DNA of 64,000 nucleotides from Calonectria ilicicola (lineage: Eukaryota > Ascomycota > Sordariomycetes > Hypocreales > Nectriaceae), in contig CP085825.1 of NCBI GenBank assembly GCA_020809705.1, positions 4,216,001 to 4,280,000 on the forward strand. The letters run 5' to 3'. The number at the start of each line of letters is the position of its first letter. Within the stretch, counting starts at the first letter, position 1. This document shows, in pieces, positions 30,799-43,317 of this stretch. The translations under genes were made by a program, and so were the position numbers. The notes below the pieces were generated by a model. It had not been told where the DNA came from and did not search any database. It was given only the letters and a program-made list of their open reading frames with translations.

Positions 30799-33700
30799 AG
30801 GGGGGGTCGTCTGAGTGTTTTGGATATTTATTGCTCGCAAGCGAGTTGTTCTTTTATCATGGGATACAAGTAGACCTGGGTAGTGCATGGGAAAGGGAAT
30901 AGGTCAAATCCTACCCTACATAAGACATGGCGTTTATTGGTTTAGTGCGTTGTCAGGTGTAATAATGAGGAATACCAACCTCTTTGACATATAAAAATAT
31001 TTCCCATGCTTCAATCATGTCTTAATTTCGTCGTGTGTGAGGTCTCCCAGCACTTGTGATGAGCATATTTTGTGGTTCTGGCGTTCCACCCTGCTTCCTA
31101 GGCAGTCGTATCCAATGACTGTTTGAACCTACACACCCAAGCTACACAGCAAACAGATGAATAATTCTTCAGCCACAGTCTACCCCACGATCTAGCGGTA
31201 GCGATATGGAGGTCATCTTGCTGGCCTGTCGATTTGTTGGGCCGTATCGGTGGTTAAAATGGTCGTCTGACAAACTCACAATCCTCTCTATAATCTTTCG
31301 ACGTATAAACGGTGCAAACTAGAAATGGATAGCTTTCGGGGTTTAAAGTCATGAGACGAGACAATATAGTTTCATTGCATTGATGGTTAGTATCTTGTGA
31401 CTTTTGCCAACTATTGCCATGTGAGTGTATCATTGAAGAGTGACCTTGGATACAAAAGCAGCGGCATATTCCGAGACCACCATTAACAACACCGGATTGG
31501 CAACCTGGCCGAACCGCACCAGTCTCCAACAGTTTGAATTGTACACCTCAAATGGTCCACACCACGACCAACACTAAAGCGTGCCAAGGATGCCAACCGT
31601 GACCAGACCGATGCGGAAGTCGGTATAGGGTAGCCGTGTTTGGAATGGATCAATGCCCTCGTACCAATCAACGGCCTGTCGCTGTTCCAAAAGGGGAATC
31701 AATGCAGACATCAAGCGGTCAGCAGACCGCATTCTGTTTCGCACTATTGATTCTGCAGGCCAAGGTTTAGTTTGCGACAGGGCAACCCACCATTGCTAAA
31801 TGGTTTTATACAAGGAATGCACAATGTTCTGATGTACTATTCAGTTCCCAAAGCCGTTCATATCAAAGCATGTCATGGGATGTCACCAGGAGACAACTAG
31901 TGGATGGAATATTGGTGAGATGGCTAACGAAAACTTTTACTCTTGTCTTGGATTAACCCTCCCACACGGTTGATTTAACAAAAATAAAAAATGAAAAAAA
32001 GGTGGCACACAATCACATGATAATTTATCCAAGGAGCTTAGTAAGAAACTAGAGGAAATGAAATCAAAGAAACAAATATGCAAGAGCGGACAATGCAACA
32101 CAACAATGTTTTTATTTATTTCGCTATGAATTTTCTCATAGCTGTGTTGGGGGACAACATTACGTTGTGTGCTAGATATCCATGTGTAGTGTTGGTGTTG
32201 TGCAATATGGGCATGTTGGGAAAAGATGTTTTAGTGCAAATTATGGGAGTTGGGCAGCATGCGACCGCCGGAATCACGTTTGCTTGTATTCGCAAAATTC
32301 TCCAGCGTCGACTCTCGTGTATCAATTCTTATCAGAAATCACTGCCTGTGTCTTGCGTGCTACGTGTTTCCCAACGACCCGATGTCATTCCCTGTAAGCA
32401 CTTGCTTTTTCTCCCTCAATTTATTCCGGGCTTTTTGTCGGGATTTACGCGCATGCAAGCGCTCTCGTCTTGTTTTATTCGTTCCAATGACGGGCCCATC
32501 GATACCGACACACGCTCAGGCGACAAGGGGGTCGCACGCAGGCACCCTGGACCTTGCAACTCTAAATCGGTTCAGCTGTGCGAGGTCTCGCTGTGATTGG
32601 CCGTTTTGATCAATAGTTTCGGAATTGGGATAGGGCTGTCCCGGAATGACCATCTCCCGTTGCCTTGTTGGATCGTGCGCCGCTGACGGGTCAAGGTTGG
32701 CCCCGCGAGCCCTTTTGAGTCAGGCTCGTTTTCGCTCACTCTGACCAGTACTTTTTTTCAATCTCATGAGAATAGAAACCAGAGCAAATTACTGCTTACA
32801 TGAGCTCCCCTAAATATGTCCTCCCTATGCTGGACATTACCCACCGTGAAACATGGAACGTCGGCCGCGCTTGGGGGCCATCCCCACGTCAAGGTAGCAT
32901 TTGACCATCAGCCTTACTAGTGCGACTACTTGCCCACCAACAACACATCAAGGACCCCCTTTTTCCCACCTCCGAGCGAGGCAGACCTGCCCCCAACACA
33001 TTGGTGCAGACAACCGTTGCGGTAACTTTGCCGCCGCATGCTTGGGAGGCCGCTTGCTCATTGCTGCGTTGCGGTTACAGCGCTGCAGCCACCCTCAGGT
33101 CTGGGGCGCTGACGGGCGGCACCCCTGACTTGATGTCTTGCACATCCATGTCTCTGGCGATTCACGGCGGGTACAACCAACACATACCGCCCATGCGATA
33201 ATTCACGGGGATAATTTTCCTTGGTAGCTCTACTCGGTTGCTGGGCAGGCAGCTTAGAGCCGCGGACGGACGTTGAATGCTGCGAGGGACAAGGGACATC
33301 CGCGGACAGCACCCCGTAATGGGGTGGCGCGCGCGCTATCGGCCAGCCCTCCCCCAGGGCTCTCACGGGTCGAGATCCCATCTGACTGGGTCGGCATGGG
33401 TCAGCTAGGTGTCTGGACAGGCTCCATGTCCCCGGCAAAGCGCTGCGGAGGCAAACAAAACACAAAACACACTTTTGTCAGCACGTCGATAGCCTGAAGC
33501 TTGGGAAGCCCTAGAGGGGCGCAAGGCTCGAGGTCCTACCGTGCAGTGTAGCGTAGTGCATGGTGCAGCACGGCGTAGCGCTGTTTAGTCGCTAATGGGC
33601 TCCCAGAAATCCGGAGAATGGGCGGCAGGAGCCTAATCGCCAAGTTGACCATTCTCAGCCCAGAGTGGAAAAACCAAGCTAACAGGGCTGAATGGGAATG

Positions 33701-34055
33701 GAAGGGGCCTTCTCAGCTCCCCCATCCCAATCACAGTCGGCCCCGACCTCCACCACTTTTAGTCCTTCTCGTCCTTCACTCTCCTCGACGTTCGTTGCCT
33801 CCTGTTTCCATTCTTTTGGGTTTTCGACCATCTTGCGCCGCGCGCCACTCCTTGGTTTCGCCTGCAGCATTGTCCATTCGCTTTCTATATCAACACCGAT
33901 ACGCGCTTCCGTCTGCGCTTGGATCCGCCTCGCCCCGCCGTTCAACGACGATCCCTTGCCTTGGCTCTCACGACCACCGGTTCGCTAACATCCTGTCGCC
34001 AATTCCTTATAGAAGCGAGGCTCTAGGGCCCTCGCCATGATCGTTGGCTGCCAAC
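30799..34055. other. 3.2 kb intergenic region before the DUF3433 gene
   Basis: No supportable gene. The frames at 31254-31529, 32078-32596 and 33058-33465 are short and without domain content. The portion 30900-32130 is AT-rich. The portion 33720-34030 is pyrimidine-rich and is probably the leader of the DUF3433 gene. Confidence 0.5.
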
Positions 34056-34069
34056 ATGGCTTATCGTGA
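34037..34069 (+). promoter_or_regulatory. Short uORF overlapping the DUF3433 start codon
   Basis: An ATG at 34037 opens a 10-codon frame (MIVGCQHGLS) that ends with TGA at 34069, in a different frame from the main ATG at 34056. Overlapping uORFs normally lower translation of the main frame. Confidence 0.45.
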
Positions 34070-36683
34070 TGATTCAGGCGGTCAGCCGCCCTACGATCCC
34101 TATGCCTATGATCCCACACGGTCGAATTACACTTCAAATCAGCTGCGACCACAAATACCGCCACAGCCTTTGAACCATCGGGTTTCTGCCATGACTGACC
34201 TTGGTGATGCATACAACCAGCATGGTGGTCAGAATACTTTGCGCGGCCGCGAATCCATGGTCTCACTCGACTCCCATGCTGGTTACGGAAGCCCACAGCC
34301 GGATCATGGAGGCTATGATTATTCTTCTGGAGGCTCGTGGTCAGGTTCATTTGGTTACTCCAATGGAGCTGGGGCCGCCTATACCCCAGTTTCGGTCTCT
34401 GGCGGCCAACCCCCGAAATACACGGCTCCAAGCCGCCTGCCCAGCTATTCCTCTTTGAAGCCGCAGCCTGCGACAATTGAAGAGGAAGAATACGATCTTT
34501 CTCTTCTCCAAAATGCCGTCCCTATGGGAAAGTCGTCGCAGTATGCGCCTATTGCAGAGGAGGAAGACGGGGATGACTTTGTCCCGGGATTCGACGTTTC
34601 CGCAGCATTGGGTCCCACTACATCCCATGACGATGATTTCATGAAAAAGCTGCAACAACAGGAAGCCAGCGGAACACTGACTGGTGGTCTCGGAATCGGC
34701 TTCCTCCCTCAGGCGACAGTTCGCGATACCGACCTCATTTCTTCTCCGGTGCACTCCCAAAACACTTTGTCAAGATCCTTTACCCGAAGAATGACATCCC
34801 TGGTGGACCGCCAGAAGACTATTCGTCACATGGGACAGGACGAAGCAAACCGACGAGGCGAGGTCATTGAAGTTATTGTAGAGGAATCCGCTGGGACCGA
34901 TTTGAGCAGCATAGAGGGTCCCAGCATGATTGGCGTTGACGAAGAGCGACGATCCACCTTTCTTGCCAAGGAGAAGAAGACCGAAATATTCTACCCACAA
35001 CCTAACTGGAAGCCCTTGTCTATGCGCTGGCCTTATTTGCTATGGCTTGTTTTGCTCTCAATAGTACTGGGTGTCATTCAGGAGCTATTGTACCAAAAGT
35101 ATAAGAACGGCGCCGTTCTCATATTCAAGACACCCAATGACATTACTCCGGGCGAATACTTTACCGTTAAGTTCTTGCCGACATTGTGCGCTGTAACTTA
35201 TGGTGTCTTTTGGCAGTTTACCGACTTTGAAGTGCGACGATTGGAAGCCTACTATCAGTTGTCAAAGGCCGAAGGTGCTTTGGCATCCAACTCGATCAAC
35301 ACTGATTACATTACCAGCATCAGTTTCTTCCGGCCCCTCAACGCTCTTAGACACGGACATTATGCCGTAGCCCTTTCTTCGATCGCCTCGACATTGGCCA
35401 TCTCGCTGGTTCCCACTTTTGCGGCTGCGTCCATTATCTTGACCCCGACCCGTGAAGAGCGAAAAAAGTTGGATCCCTATCATCCAAAGGAATTCCACGT
35501 TGGTCCAATGTGGTCACGGCTACTCACAGGGACGCTATTCGTCTGTGCTATACTCGCGTGCTGTCTTTTCTGGGTACTGCAAAGGAGACGATCTGGCCTT
35601 CAGGGCGATGTTAGAGGCATTGCTGGTCTTGCGTCCATGGCTGTCGTGGCTCATATCCTGATGGACTTCAAAGACATGGATACGGCAAAGCACAAGGATA
35701 TCCACTACAAGCTGAAGAATCGCCGATATATGCTCCGAAATTCATCTCTTGCCCCCTTCGATGGACAGGGACCCAAGTTGGAAGAGCGTGAACGTGGTGA
35801 TGGTTCCCATCTTTCCGAAAACCCACATCCTCTTATGCTTCGAGCGGCTGGGAGTGTCCCATTCATTATTGGGCTTGTCTGCTTCGCAGGCTTCATCCCC
35901 GCGTTCCTCTTTACTCAGGCGAGCGTCGTAACGGATCATGCTGCTTGGGCTGTGACAGCAATGGCTGTCGGTCTCAAAATGAGCTGGGGCGCAATGGAGA
36001 CGGCAGTTCGAGTGATGGAACCCTATTATATTTTGTCCAAGAGGCATGCGCCGTCCAAGACGCTTACTCTCGATTACACAGCGTTGCCTTTCGGATACAT
36101 GCCAATTCGGGCCCTGTTTAATGGTCACTTCCTCGTCTTTCTAGTTGGTTTTGGCACTGTGATGGCCGAGTTTTTGACTATTATGGTGACCAGTTTGTCA
36201 ACTGTGGAAGGACAGAATTTTACCATGAATCTTAAGAACTTCTTCGGTGGTGGCGATGATCATGACATGGATGAAGACGACAAACGACAACGCTTGATTG
36301 ACTCTGGCCAGGAGACAGTGGCTTCATTTTACGTGTCACTGATCCTGACCCTCTTTATTTTGCTGTACATGACGATTGTGGCAAGCGTCGTCTTCTTCCG
36401 ACGTCGCCACGCCTTTTTGCCTCGACAGCCCAACACCATTTCGTCAGTTTTGGCCTTTATTCACCAGAGCAAGATGTTGTACAACTTTGTTGGCACTGCT
36501 AAACTCACCAATCCCGAGATGGTGAAGAAGCTAGACGATGGCAAGACCTATGGGTTGGGTTGGTTCAAGGGCCGTGATGGACAGACACATTGCGGTGTGG
36601 ATGAAGAGGAGCTCATCAGCTCCTACAAGCACGGCTCTCAGATGCATACTGACCCGTGGTCCACCCAGTGGGAGCAACTGTAA
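34056..36683 (+). CDS. DUF3433-family multi-spanning membrane protein
   Basis: A single exon of 875 residues. The cytosolic N-terminal 320 residues are disordered, Gly/Ser/Tyr/Pro-rich and then acidic. About eight or nine transmembrane segments follow, starting with RWPYLLWLVLLSIVLGVIQE at about residue 323, and arranged as two similar halves. The duplicated motif around FRPLNALRHGHYAVALSS in the first half and MPIRALFNGHFLVFLVGFG in the second is typical of DUF3433 proteins. The C-terminal tail has YGLGWFKGRDGQTHCGVDEE, also family-like. No molecular function is known. The frame stays open a few codons upstream of the ATG, but only via a non-ATG codon, so 34056 was chosen. A short uORF overlaps this start. 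Confidence 0.85.
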   Translation: MAYRDDSGGQPPYDPYAYDPTRSNYTSNQLRPQIPPQPLNHRVSAMTDLGDAYNQHGGQNTLRGRESMVSLDSHAGYGSPQPDHGGYDYSSGGSWSGSFGYSNGAGAAYTPVSVSGGQPPKYTAPSRLPSYSSLKPQPATIEEEEYDLSLLQNAVPMGKSSQYAPIAEEEDGDDFVPGFDVSAALGPTTSHDDDFMKKLQQQEASGTLTGGLGIGFLPQATVRDTDLISSPVHSQNTLSRSFTRRMTSLVDRQKTIRHMGQDEANRRGEVIEVIVEESAGTDLSSIEGPSMIGVDEERRSTFLAKEKKTEIFYPQPNWKPLSMRWPYLLWLVLLSIVLGVIQELLYQKYKNGAVLIFKTPNDITPGEYFTVKFLPTLCAVTYGVFWQFTDFEVRRLEAYYQLSKAEGALASNSINTDYITSISFFRPLNALRHGHYAVALSSIASTLAISLVPTFAAASIILTPTREERKKLDPYHPKEFHVGPMWSRLLTGTLFVCAILACCLFWVLQRRRSGLQGDVRGIAGLASMAVVAHILMDFKDMDTAKHKDIHYKLKNRRYMLRNSSLAPFDGQGPKLEERERGDGSHLSENPHPLMLRAAGSVPFIIGLVCFAGFIPAFLFTQASVVTDHAAWAVTAMAVGLKMSWGAMETAVRVMEPYYILSKRHAPSKTLTLDYTALPFGYMPIRALFNGHFLVFLVGFGTVMAEFLTIMVTSLSTVEGQNFTMNLKNFFGGGDDHDMDEDDKRQRLIDSGQETVASFYVSLILTLFILLYMTIVASVVFFRRRHAFLPRQPNTISSVLAFIHQSKMLYNFVGTAKLTNPEMVKKLDDGKTYGLGWFKGRDGQTHCGVDEEELISSYKHGSQMHTDPWSTQWEQL

Positions 36684-39600
36684 AAGATATTCAGTCACCT
36701 ATCTTTTACGTTACTTTTTCTTTTTTTTTTCTTGTTATGGTTGGCGCATTGTGCGGGATGGTCGTGCAGGATTATATGGACGGGATAATTGGGATTGGGC
36801 AATCACATGAACTGGATTTGCAGGCGCTTGTGTATGTGGCATTTAGATGGGTTCAATGACGAATTACGGTCATGGGAAATGCATTTTTTAGCTAGACATT
36901 TTTGGAATTGAACCATCACATTGGAAAACAAAATGAGAAAGTCATGGCTTGGGCGCCGTTGAAATGATGTAATGCGATTGGAATGGCATTGACCTCTGTC
37001 CCCTCACGAATTTAAGAAAAAGGCTTGCCATTTTCGGCTCAATCTTTTGACGCAGTGCGCGTGGAGTGAAACGCATCCGAAATCCGGGCTGGGTCCCTGG
37101 GTTATTTTTACACAGGCCGAGAGCCGAGTTTCTGATCTGCGGCGCCCAATGACGTGCTGGACTGGATGTAACAAAAAAAAGTTGAAACAGTGGACAATTC
37201 GGGGGGTGTCTGCGGAGCGTGCTGGGGCCGAAATTCGAGGGGAACAGCGCATGGCGATGATCGTGGCGGTGGATTGAGCTAGTGAAAGAGGGGGAAGAGA
37301 TGGGCGAAAAAAAGCGGCGCTGTTGGTGCTGACGGATCAACAGGAACAGGGCGATGTGGATTAGGGTGTTGCGCGTCGAGAGGGCAGAGAAGGGATTGAC
37401 AGACAGCGGATTTGTTGGGCCTGGGATGGTGGGCGATGAGTTTTGAAGCGAGGCAGCCTGGTGGAGAGATCAACCATCTATTTACGGAGTCAGGGAGGAA
37501 CAGCACATAAGCACATATGAACCGTCGTGCACTGTTGGCACGGAGCGCAGGCATGGAGCATATTTTTGCCTCGAACAAAATGAGCAAGCCCCTGAGACCC
37601 AATTTCATCGTGCCGGTATTCCATTTTTTCAGGTTGCACCCCTGATGGAAGCTCATCCGATGGGAGGGAGGCTCCATGGGAATGAATGCTATGCGTTGCG
37701 GTGCTGGTGGTTGATGCTCGCCAACGTGCGGCCCTTGCAACGAGGGCGAGTGGGTAAGGAATGCTGGTGTGCGGGTGGGGGCGGTGATATTCGGGAATGG
37801 AATAAGACTTCCTGGGTGCAACGGGGACATTCTGGAGCGTTTGCAAAGCGTGCGGGATTCTGGCTACATTAGGGAGGCTGCGGCGGAACGAGTGACATTG
37901 TTGATTGACACTGCTTCATGTAACATGATATGATGCCGAAACCCGAAACAAGAGTCGGAAATAGAAACGGGGGGCGGAATGGGAGAAGGAAGGAAAAAGA
38001 AACCTGCCAACAGGGAGAAAGAGCTATTATAAAAGAAAGAAGAAAAAAACAACAACAAATAAACACACCCACACACTCAACGCTTGGCTCTCCGTTTTGC
38101 CTTTTTTGCTGCCACAAAGTTCTGACATGCGGCGACGAGTGTGAGTGGTCCACAGCGACAGCCAGGAACGGAAGTATCCCCAGTGGACAAAATGCTCCTG
38201 TTAGCTGGGCTCACGCATGCATGGATAGACCCTGTGTGTCAGATAGACTATAGACCGGGTTGGCGCCGTTTTGTGTAGTATTGAGATATGGATTGTGCAT
38301 ATTGGAACTTGTGTTAATTTACCCAGTTGTTGCCAATTGATTGATGGATTGACTCGTTTGACTGCCCGATCCGATTTATCGCCAAGGCGATGCACATGTG
38401 GACGGGATGAAATCTGGACGGGCAGCGAGCTCATAGTCGGGCCTAAGCACTTTGGCGGGTTTGCATTCCTTCTTTCGCGCTCGTTTCCAGTTTACGAGCT
38501 GCACTTGTGCGGGCATGCCGAAGTGAGCGGGAACCAATTGCAATACGACCCCAGCGGCCGAGTGCCAGCGCGGACCAAAATATCGTCAGACGCCAGACGG
38601 TATACGAAAGAAGAAGCGACAAGCCATGGTGACACCTGAATTGGTCATCATCCTCGAAGGCGATCTCGTGCTCGTAGGATAAATAAGGTAGATACAGGGC
38701 CCATCCAGACCCATCGCGATTTTCTTGGCTTTTTCTCGCTGTGCCTGAACGCTGGGGTTCTTGCGACTGCATTTAGCCCAAGAAGTAAGCACTGAGCGAA
38801 AGGGTAAGGGTAGCGTGACGTCTCGGCCTCCGGAAGCACCAAGGGGGGCTGTGCAAGCCCGGCCTGGGGTGCTTGCGGGTGGTGACCTGGGGGTTTGGCG
38901 CTGTGTGGAGTGGGCGTTTGTGGTGTCTTCGGTCTCGGGTCGCCCGTAAATTAAACATCTTGGCCATGTCTTGATGCCATGGATTGCTCACTCACCGCGA
39001 TCGCATATTTGAAGTACGTAGGCCAGCGAGGCTTGGCCAGCAGGTTTCGCGAGGCTAGTTGCGGGCCGCGAGATGAGTGTGACGGTGGAATAGGGCATTA
39101 TTCGATCAAACAAAAAATGGGATGGATGATCCATCTAGGTGAGAAGGGAGGGAACGTGCGTCAACCGAGCCAAGCGAGGCTTGGATGTGAGATGCGGAAT
39201 ATGGGAGAGACATGAGTCGCTTCGTTGCTTTGCTGTGGACGGGAAACAAAACAGGATTGAGACAGAAAATTTGGCCTGGGACAGACAGACAGGGCTGGGT
39301 TTGGACGGGTCCTCCCTGTGACGTGTGTGAGGAGGTGGGTGTCTCGTGCAAGGAAGCCGGCCAGAAGATGGTGTAAATCAAGCACGCAACAAAACAGGCA
39401 AAACGGTCATGTCACACACAATGCACTCACGACAACACACATTGTCTTGTCTTTCTCGCCCATGGCGGATGGGTCGGGTAGCGTCCATCGCGGCCCTGCC
39501 TCCTCTGGTGGCTGGCTCGCTTGCTCGCCGACTGTGTGTCTCGTAACGCCGTCGTATCCAAAGCTCACCATGCCGTCATGTCGTGTAGTGTCGTGTTGTG

Positions 39601-40996
39601 TAGCAGCCGCATGCGCGCACATCCTTCGGCGACAAAACCATGCCCTGACGTGCATGGCGGGAGAGGCAAAATCAAATCAGGTCTTCTCCCCTCCAAGAAA
39701 ACACCGTCATCAAAACAGACCCAAAGAGGGGGACCAAAAAAAATTATCATCGTCAGACGCACGTTACATGCGCTGGTGTGTGTGTACAGACCTTCCTTGG
39801 GCGCTTCGTCCGCGTTGTCCAATCCAAGGCGAATCCCGCCCCAATCGCAGCATCCAGATCCAGGGGGTAACCTAGAGTTCTGGCAGGTACCCATATGGTA
39901 TTTTAGTTAGTGCGGATACGAGATCGTGACCCCTGCCACCCCCTGCGACTTGCCTTGTCGACTTGCTAGAAGCCCAGCGTTGGCCCGCATTCCAAGTACT
40001 GCACAGCCTGCGGATCTCGACGCTACTGGGTGCGGCCCTGGCCCCCCTTCAAGACACGCTACCAGACTCTACCTCCGGCTCTCTGGCCTGCTTGGACTGC
40101 CCAATGCCAGCTGGCTCCGTAATTTGCGAAGCTATGCCCATTCCGCTCAGTGGCTCGCTCGCATGCTGCCGACCACCCACCCACCATAACCATAATCCCT
40201 CCCCCATGATCACCCCCCCTTTCCACTGCAGACCCAGCTTTGCCAACCTAAACGGACCCAAGTCCAAGCTGAGCCAAGCCAATCGACGCCCTTTCGACGC
40301 CCTCCTCTCAGCACGAAGCCCAGCAGAGCACACGGAACCAGCCAGCTTTACTGGGTGCTTGGCTTCTGGGCGCGCATCTTAGCCAGGTTCCCTGGTTCTT
40401 TGTTCCGCCACTCCCTTTCTGGCCCATCCCATCCCGCTCCTTCCTCGACCTGCATTTACTACGCTCTCCCGCTCTTCCTTCATACCTTACATCTCACCTC
40501 ACCCCCACAGAAAGTCGTCCACATCGACCGCGACCGTCAACAGCCATATTGACGACGACGTTACCGCCCGAAGCCACGCCTCGTCGCGGAGAGGATATCG
40601 CCCTCGACCGTTCGCTAACCCGCCTATTCGTTTTTACTACTACGTCTGTTTAATTCTCCCCTGTCGTTTCCGCGGACTCCCCTCGTTTATCCGCCTCGGC
40701 ACAACGATTTCACGCCACGACTCCTGAAAAAAACCCAAATTCTCGGCCGTCTCACGACTTCGTTTTCCGCGCCTTCGCTTTTGTTCTGTAGCCCGCTCCA
40801 GTTCGAAGCGTTCCGATTGCCCACGTTGGAAACGAGAGGAGGAATAGTACGCCAATTACCTGGATGCCGGACGAGCCGTTGACGTAATTGTGATCGAACC
40901 CCCCAGGACCGCCTCAGGACCATCGCCCTCGCTGGAACCAGCCGCTCGCTTGGAGCTGAACATTGTTTCTCAAAGTCACAGAACACAACCACCATC
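36684..40996. other. 4.3 kb intergenic region upstream of the flavin-carrier gene
   Basis: Many short frames on both strands (for example 37279-37830 and 39318-39875) are Arg/Cys/His/Pro-rich, mutually overlapping and domain-free, so none is called. The segment 40380-40990 is C/T-rich and is probably a long 5' leader. The segment 37900-38070 is purine-rich. Confidence 0.5.
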
Positions 40997-43317
40997 ATGT
41001 GGTCCATATTAAAGAAGCCTTTATTGGCGCTGGCGTCGATTTCGGCGCTTATGACGGCACCAGTGTCGGCTGAGAAGATGCTCATGTCGACATCGCTCAA
41101 CTCATGCCAGGCCGACTCTGGTTTCACTGCTAGTTTGTTCAATGTCGTCTTCACTCCCAACAACGGATCCGCCCACGTCGATGTTGTCGTCACTTCTTCA
41201 ATCCAGGGCAAGGTCGTTTTTGACGTCAGTATTTCCGCCTATGGTTATCGATTCCTCCGACAAAAGGTCAATCCTTGCGACATGGGACTTGCTGGTCTTT
41301 GCCCCATGGTTGCTGGAAAGATTCCTTTCCAATTCAATCTTCCTGTCGACAAGGATTCGCTAAAGAAAATCCCTGGAATCGCCTACAGTGTTCCTGACCT
41401 TGATGCCACCGTCCGCGTATACGTCAACTTGACCAGCACTGGCGAGAGTGTTGCCTGTCTCGAGGCTGATGTCTCCAACTCCAAGACGGTTGACTTGCTT
41501 GGCGTCAAGTGGGCCACTGCCATCATTGCTGGCCTTGGTCTCGTTTCCTCTGCCATTGTGTCTGGTCTCGGCCACTCTAACACCGCTGCCCACGTCGCCT
41601 CCAATGCCCTCTCGCTTTTTGGTTACTTCCAGGCCCAGGCCATTGTTGGCTTGACCAGTGTGCGCCTGCCTCCGATTGTCTCTGCTTGGACTCAGAACTT
41701 CCAGTGGTCCATGGGTATCATCCGAGTCAGCTTTATGCAAGACATCTTCACATGGTACCAGCGAGCTACCGGTGGCACACCTTCGACACTCTTCGACTCA
41801 ATTTCAACAGTCTCCGTTCAAGTTCAGAAGCGAGGCCTTGAGTTGGTTGAGACTGGCATCAGTCTGTTTAGACGTGGCGCTGCGATGATGCCCCGTCAGG
41901 TTCAGAATCTCATGAAGCGTGGCAATATTCAGACTGACACTGGAGGCTATCTTGTCTACGGTATTCAGCGTGTTGCGTTCAAGGCTGAGATTGAATCGAC
42001 AAACCTCTTCATGACTGGTCTGACTTTCTTCTGCGTCTTTGTCGTTGTTACCATTCTTGCAATCGCAGCATTTAAGGGTATTTGCGAGGTTCTTGCCAAG
42101 CGCAAGATGATGGCCGCCGACAAGTTCCTCGAATTCCGCAACGGATGGCTCACCGTCTTGAAGGGCATCTTGTTTCGTCTTACTCTAATCGGATTCCCAC
42201 AGATGGCTATTCTTTGCCTCTGGGAGTTTACTCAGAACGACTCACCGGCTGAGATCGTCCTTGCTGTTTTCTTCTTCTTCGGCATGGCCATCACTCTTGG
42301 ATGGGGTGCTTTCAAGGTTATTCGCATTGCCCGCCGTTCAGTTGTGATGCACCGCAACCCTGCTTATATCCTCTTTTCTGATCCCCAGGCACTCAACAAG
42401 TGGGGTTTCCTCTACGTTCAGTTCCGTGCCTCAGCATACTACTTTATTGTCCCAGTCCTTGTGTACACCTTTGTCAAGGCATGCTTTGTGGCATTTGCGC
42501 AGGGCGAATCCACTGCTCAAGCTGTCGGTTTTATTATTATCGAAGCTGCTGCCCTGATTGGAGCGTCTGTTCTCCGTCCCTGGATGGACAAGAGCACAAA
42601 CTCGTTCAACATTGCGATTTGCGCAGTAAACTTCATCAACGCTATTTTCCTTCTCGTCTTCACCAACGTTTTCGGCGCCCCTCAACTTGTCGTCGGTGTC
42701 GTCGGCGTTGTTCTCTTCATCCTCAACGCCGCCTTTGCTCTAATCCTTTTAATCATGGTTATTGTGTCAACCACCTTTGTCTTCTTCCGAAAGAACCCTG
42801 ATGCGCGATATCAGTTCATGGCTGATGATCGTGCTTCATTCATGAAGTCACAGACTCAGCTCAACACAACTACTGAATTGGACGCCCTGGCAGCAACCGC
42901 CCGAGGCGACAAGGCTGGCTACAAGTCACAGCTTGACCTTGAAGATGACGAGTCTCTGTCTTCAGATGGTTTGAGGAGACGTACCGAAATGACCAACCAG
43001 TCTCAGACGTCATTCCAGCGCAACGGCGGAAACAATAATGAACCTCCCCGATCCCCCGTTAACCCATCTATGCCCCTTTTCCCTGCTGAGACGCAACGAC
43101 CTCACAGCCCATATCGGAATGGCTCACCAAATCCATACCAACCCTCAGCTTCGCCTATGAGCCAGAACCGACAGCAACACAATGGAAGCCCCGCCAGTGC
43201 ACATCGATCACAGAATAACGCGAGGTGAGTTGCGATGAGAGCAACCTTGTATGCAATGACACAAACTAATAAATTATCTTTAGCCCTTGGCAACGTGGTG
43301 CTGGCTATGAGCATTAA
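40997..43317 (+). CDS. Flavin carrier / TRP-like channel (Flc family)
   Basis: Exons 40997-43224 and 43284-43317 encode 753 residues. The final 34-nt exon adds only SPWQRGAGYEH and is reached through a GTGAGT donor and a TTTAG acceptor. Flc proteins sit in the ER, Golgi or plasma membrane and affect FAD import into the ER, calcium homeostasis and wall integrity. A signal peptide (ALASISALMTAPVSA) precedes an ML-like luminal domain with conserved cysteines (about residues 26-165: SLNSCQADSGFTA, VNPCDMGLAGLCPM). A TRP-like membrane domain with about nine helices follows (about 170-600). The cytosolic tail is disordered, rich in Asn/Gln/Ser/Pro. Yeast has Flc1-3; the exact orthologue is not resolved. 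Confidence 0.9.

Noticed and set aside
34044..34055. Extension of the DUF3433 frame upstream of the ATG
   Set aside because: It would need a TTG start; the ATG at 34056 is the credible start.
39318..39875. A 185-residue plus-strand frame
   Set aside because: Rich in Cys, His, Arg and Ser, no domain, and several competing frames on both strands.
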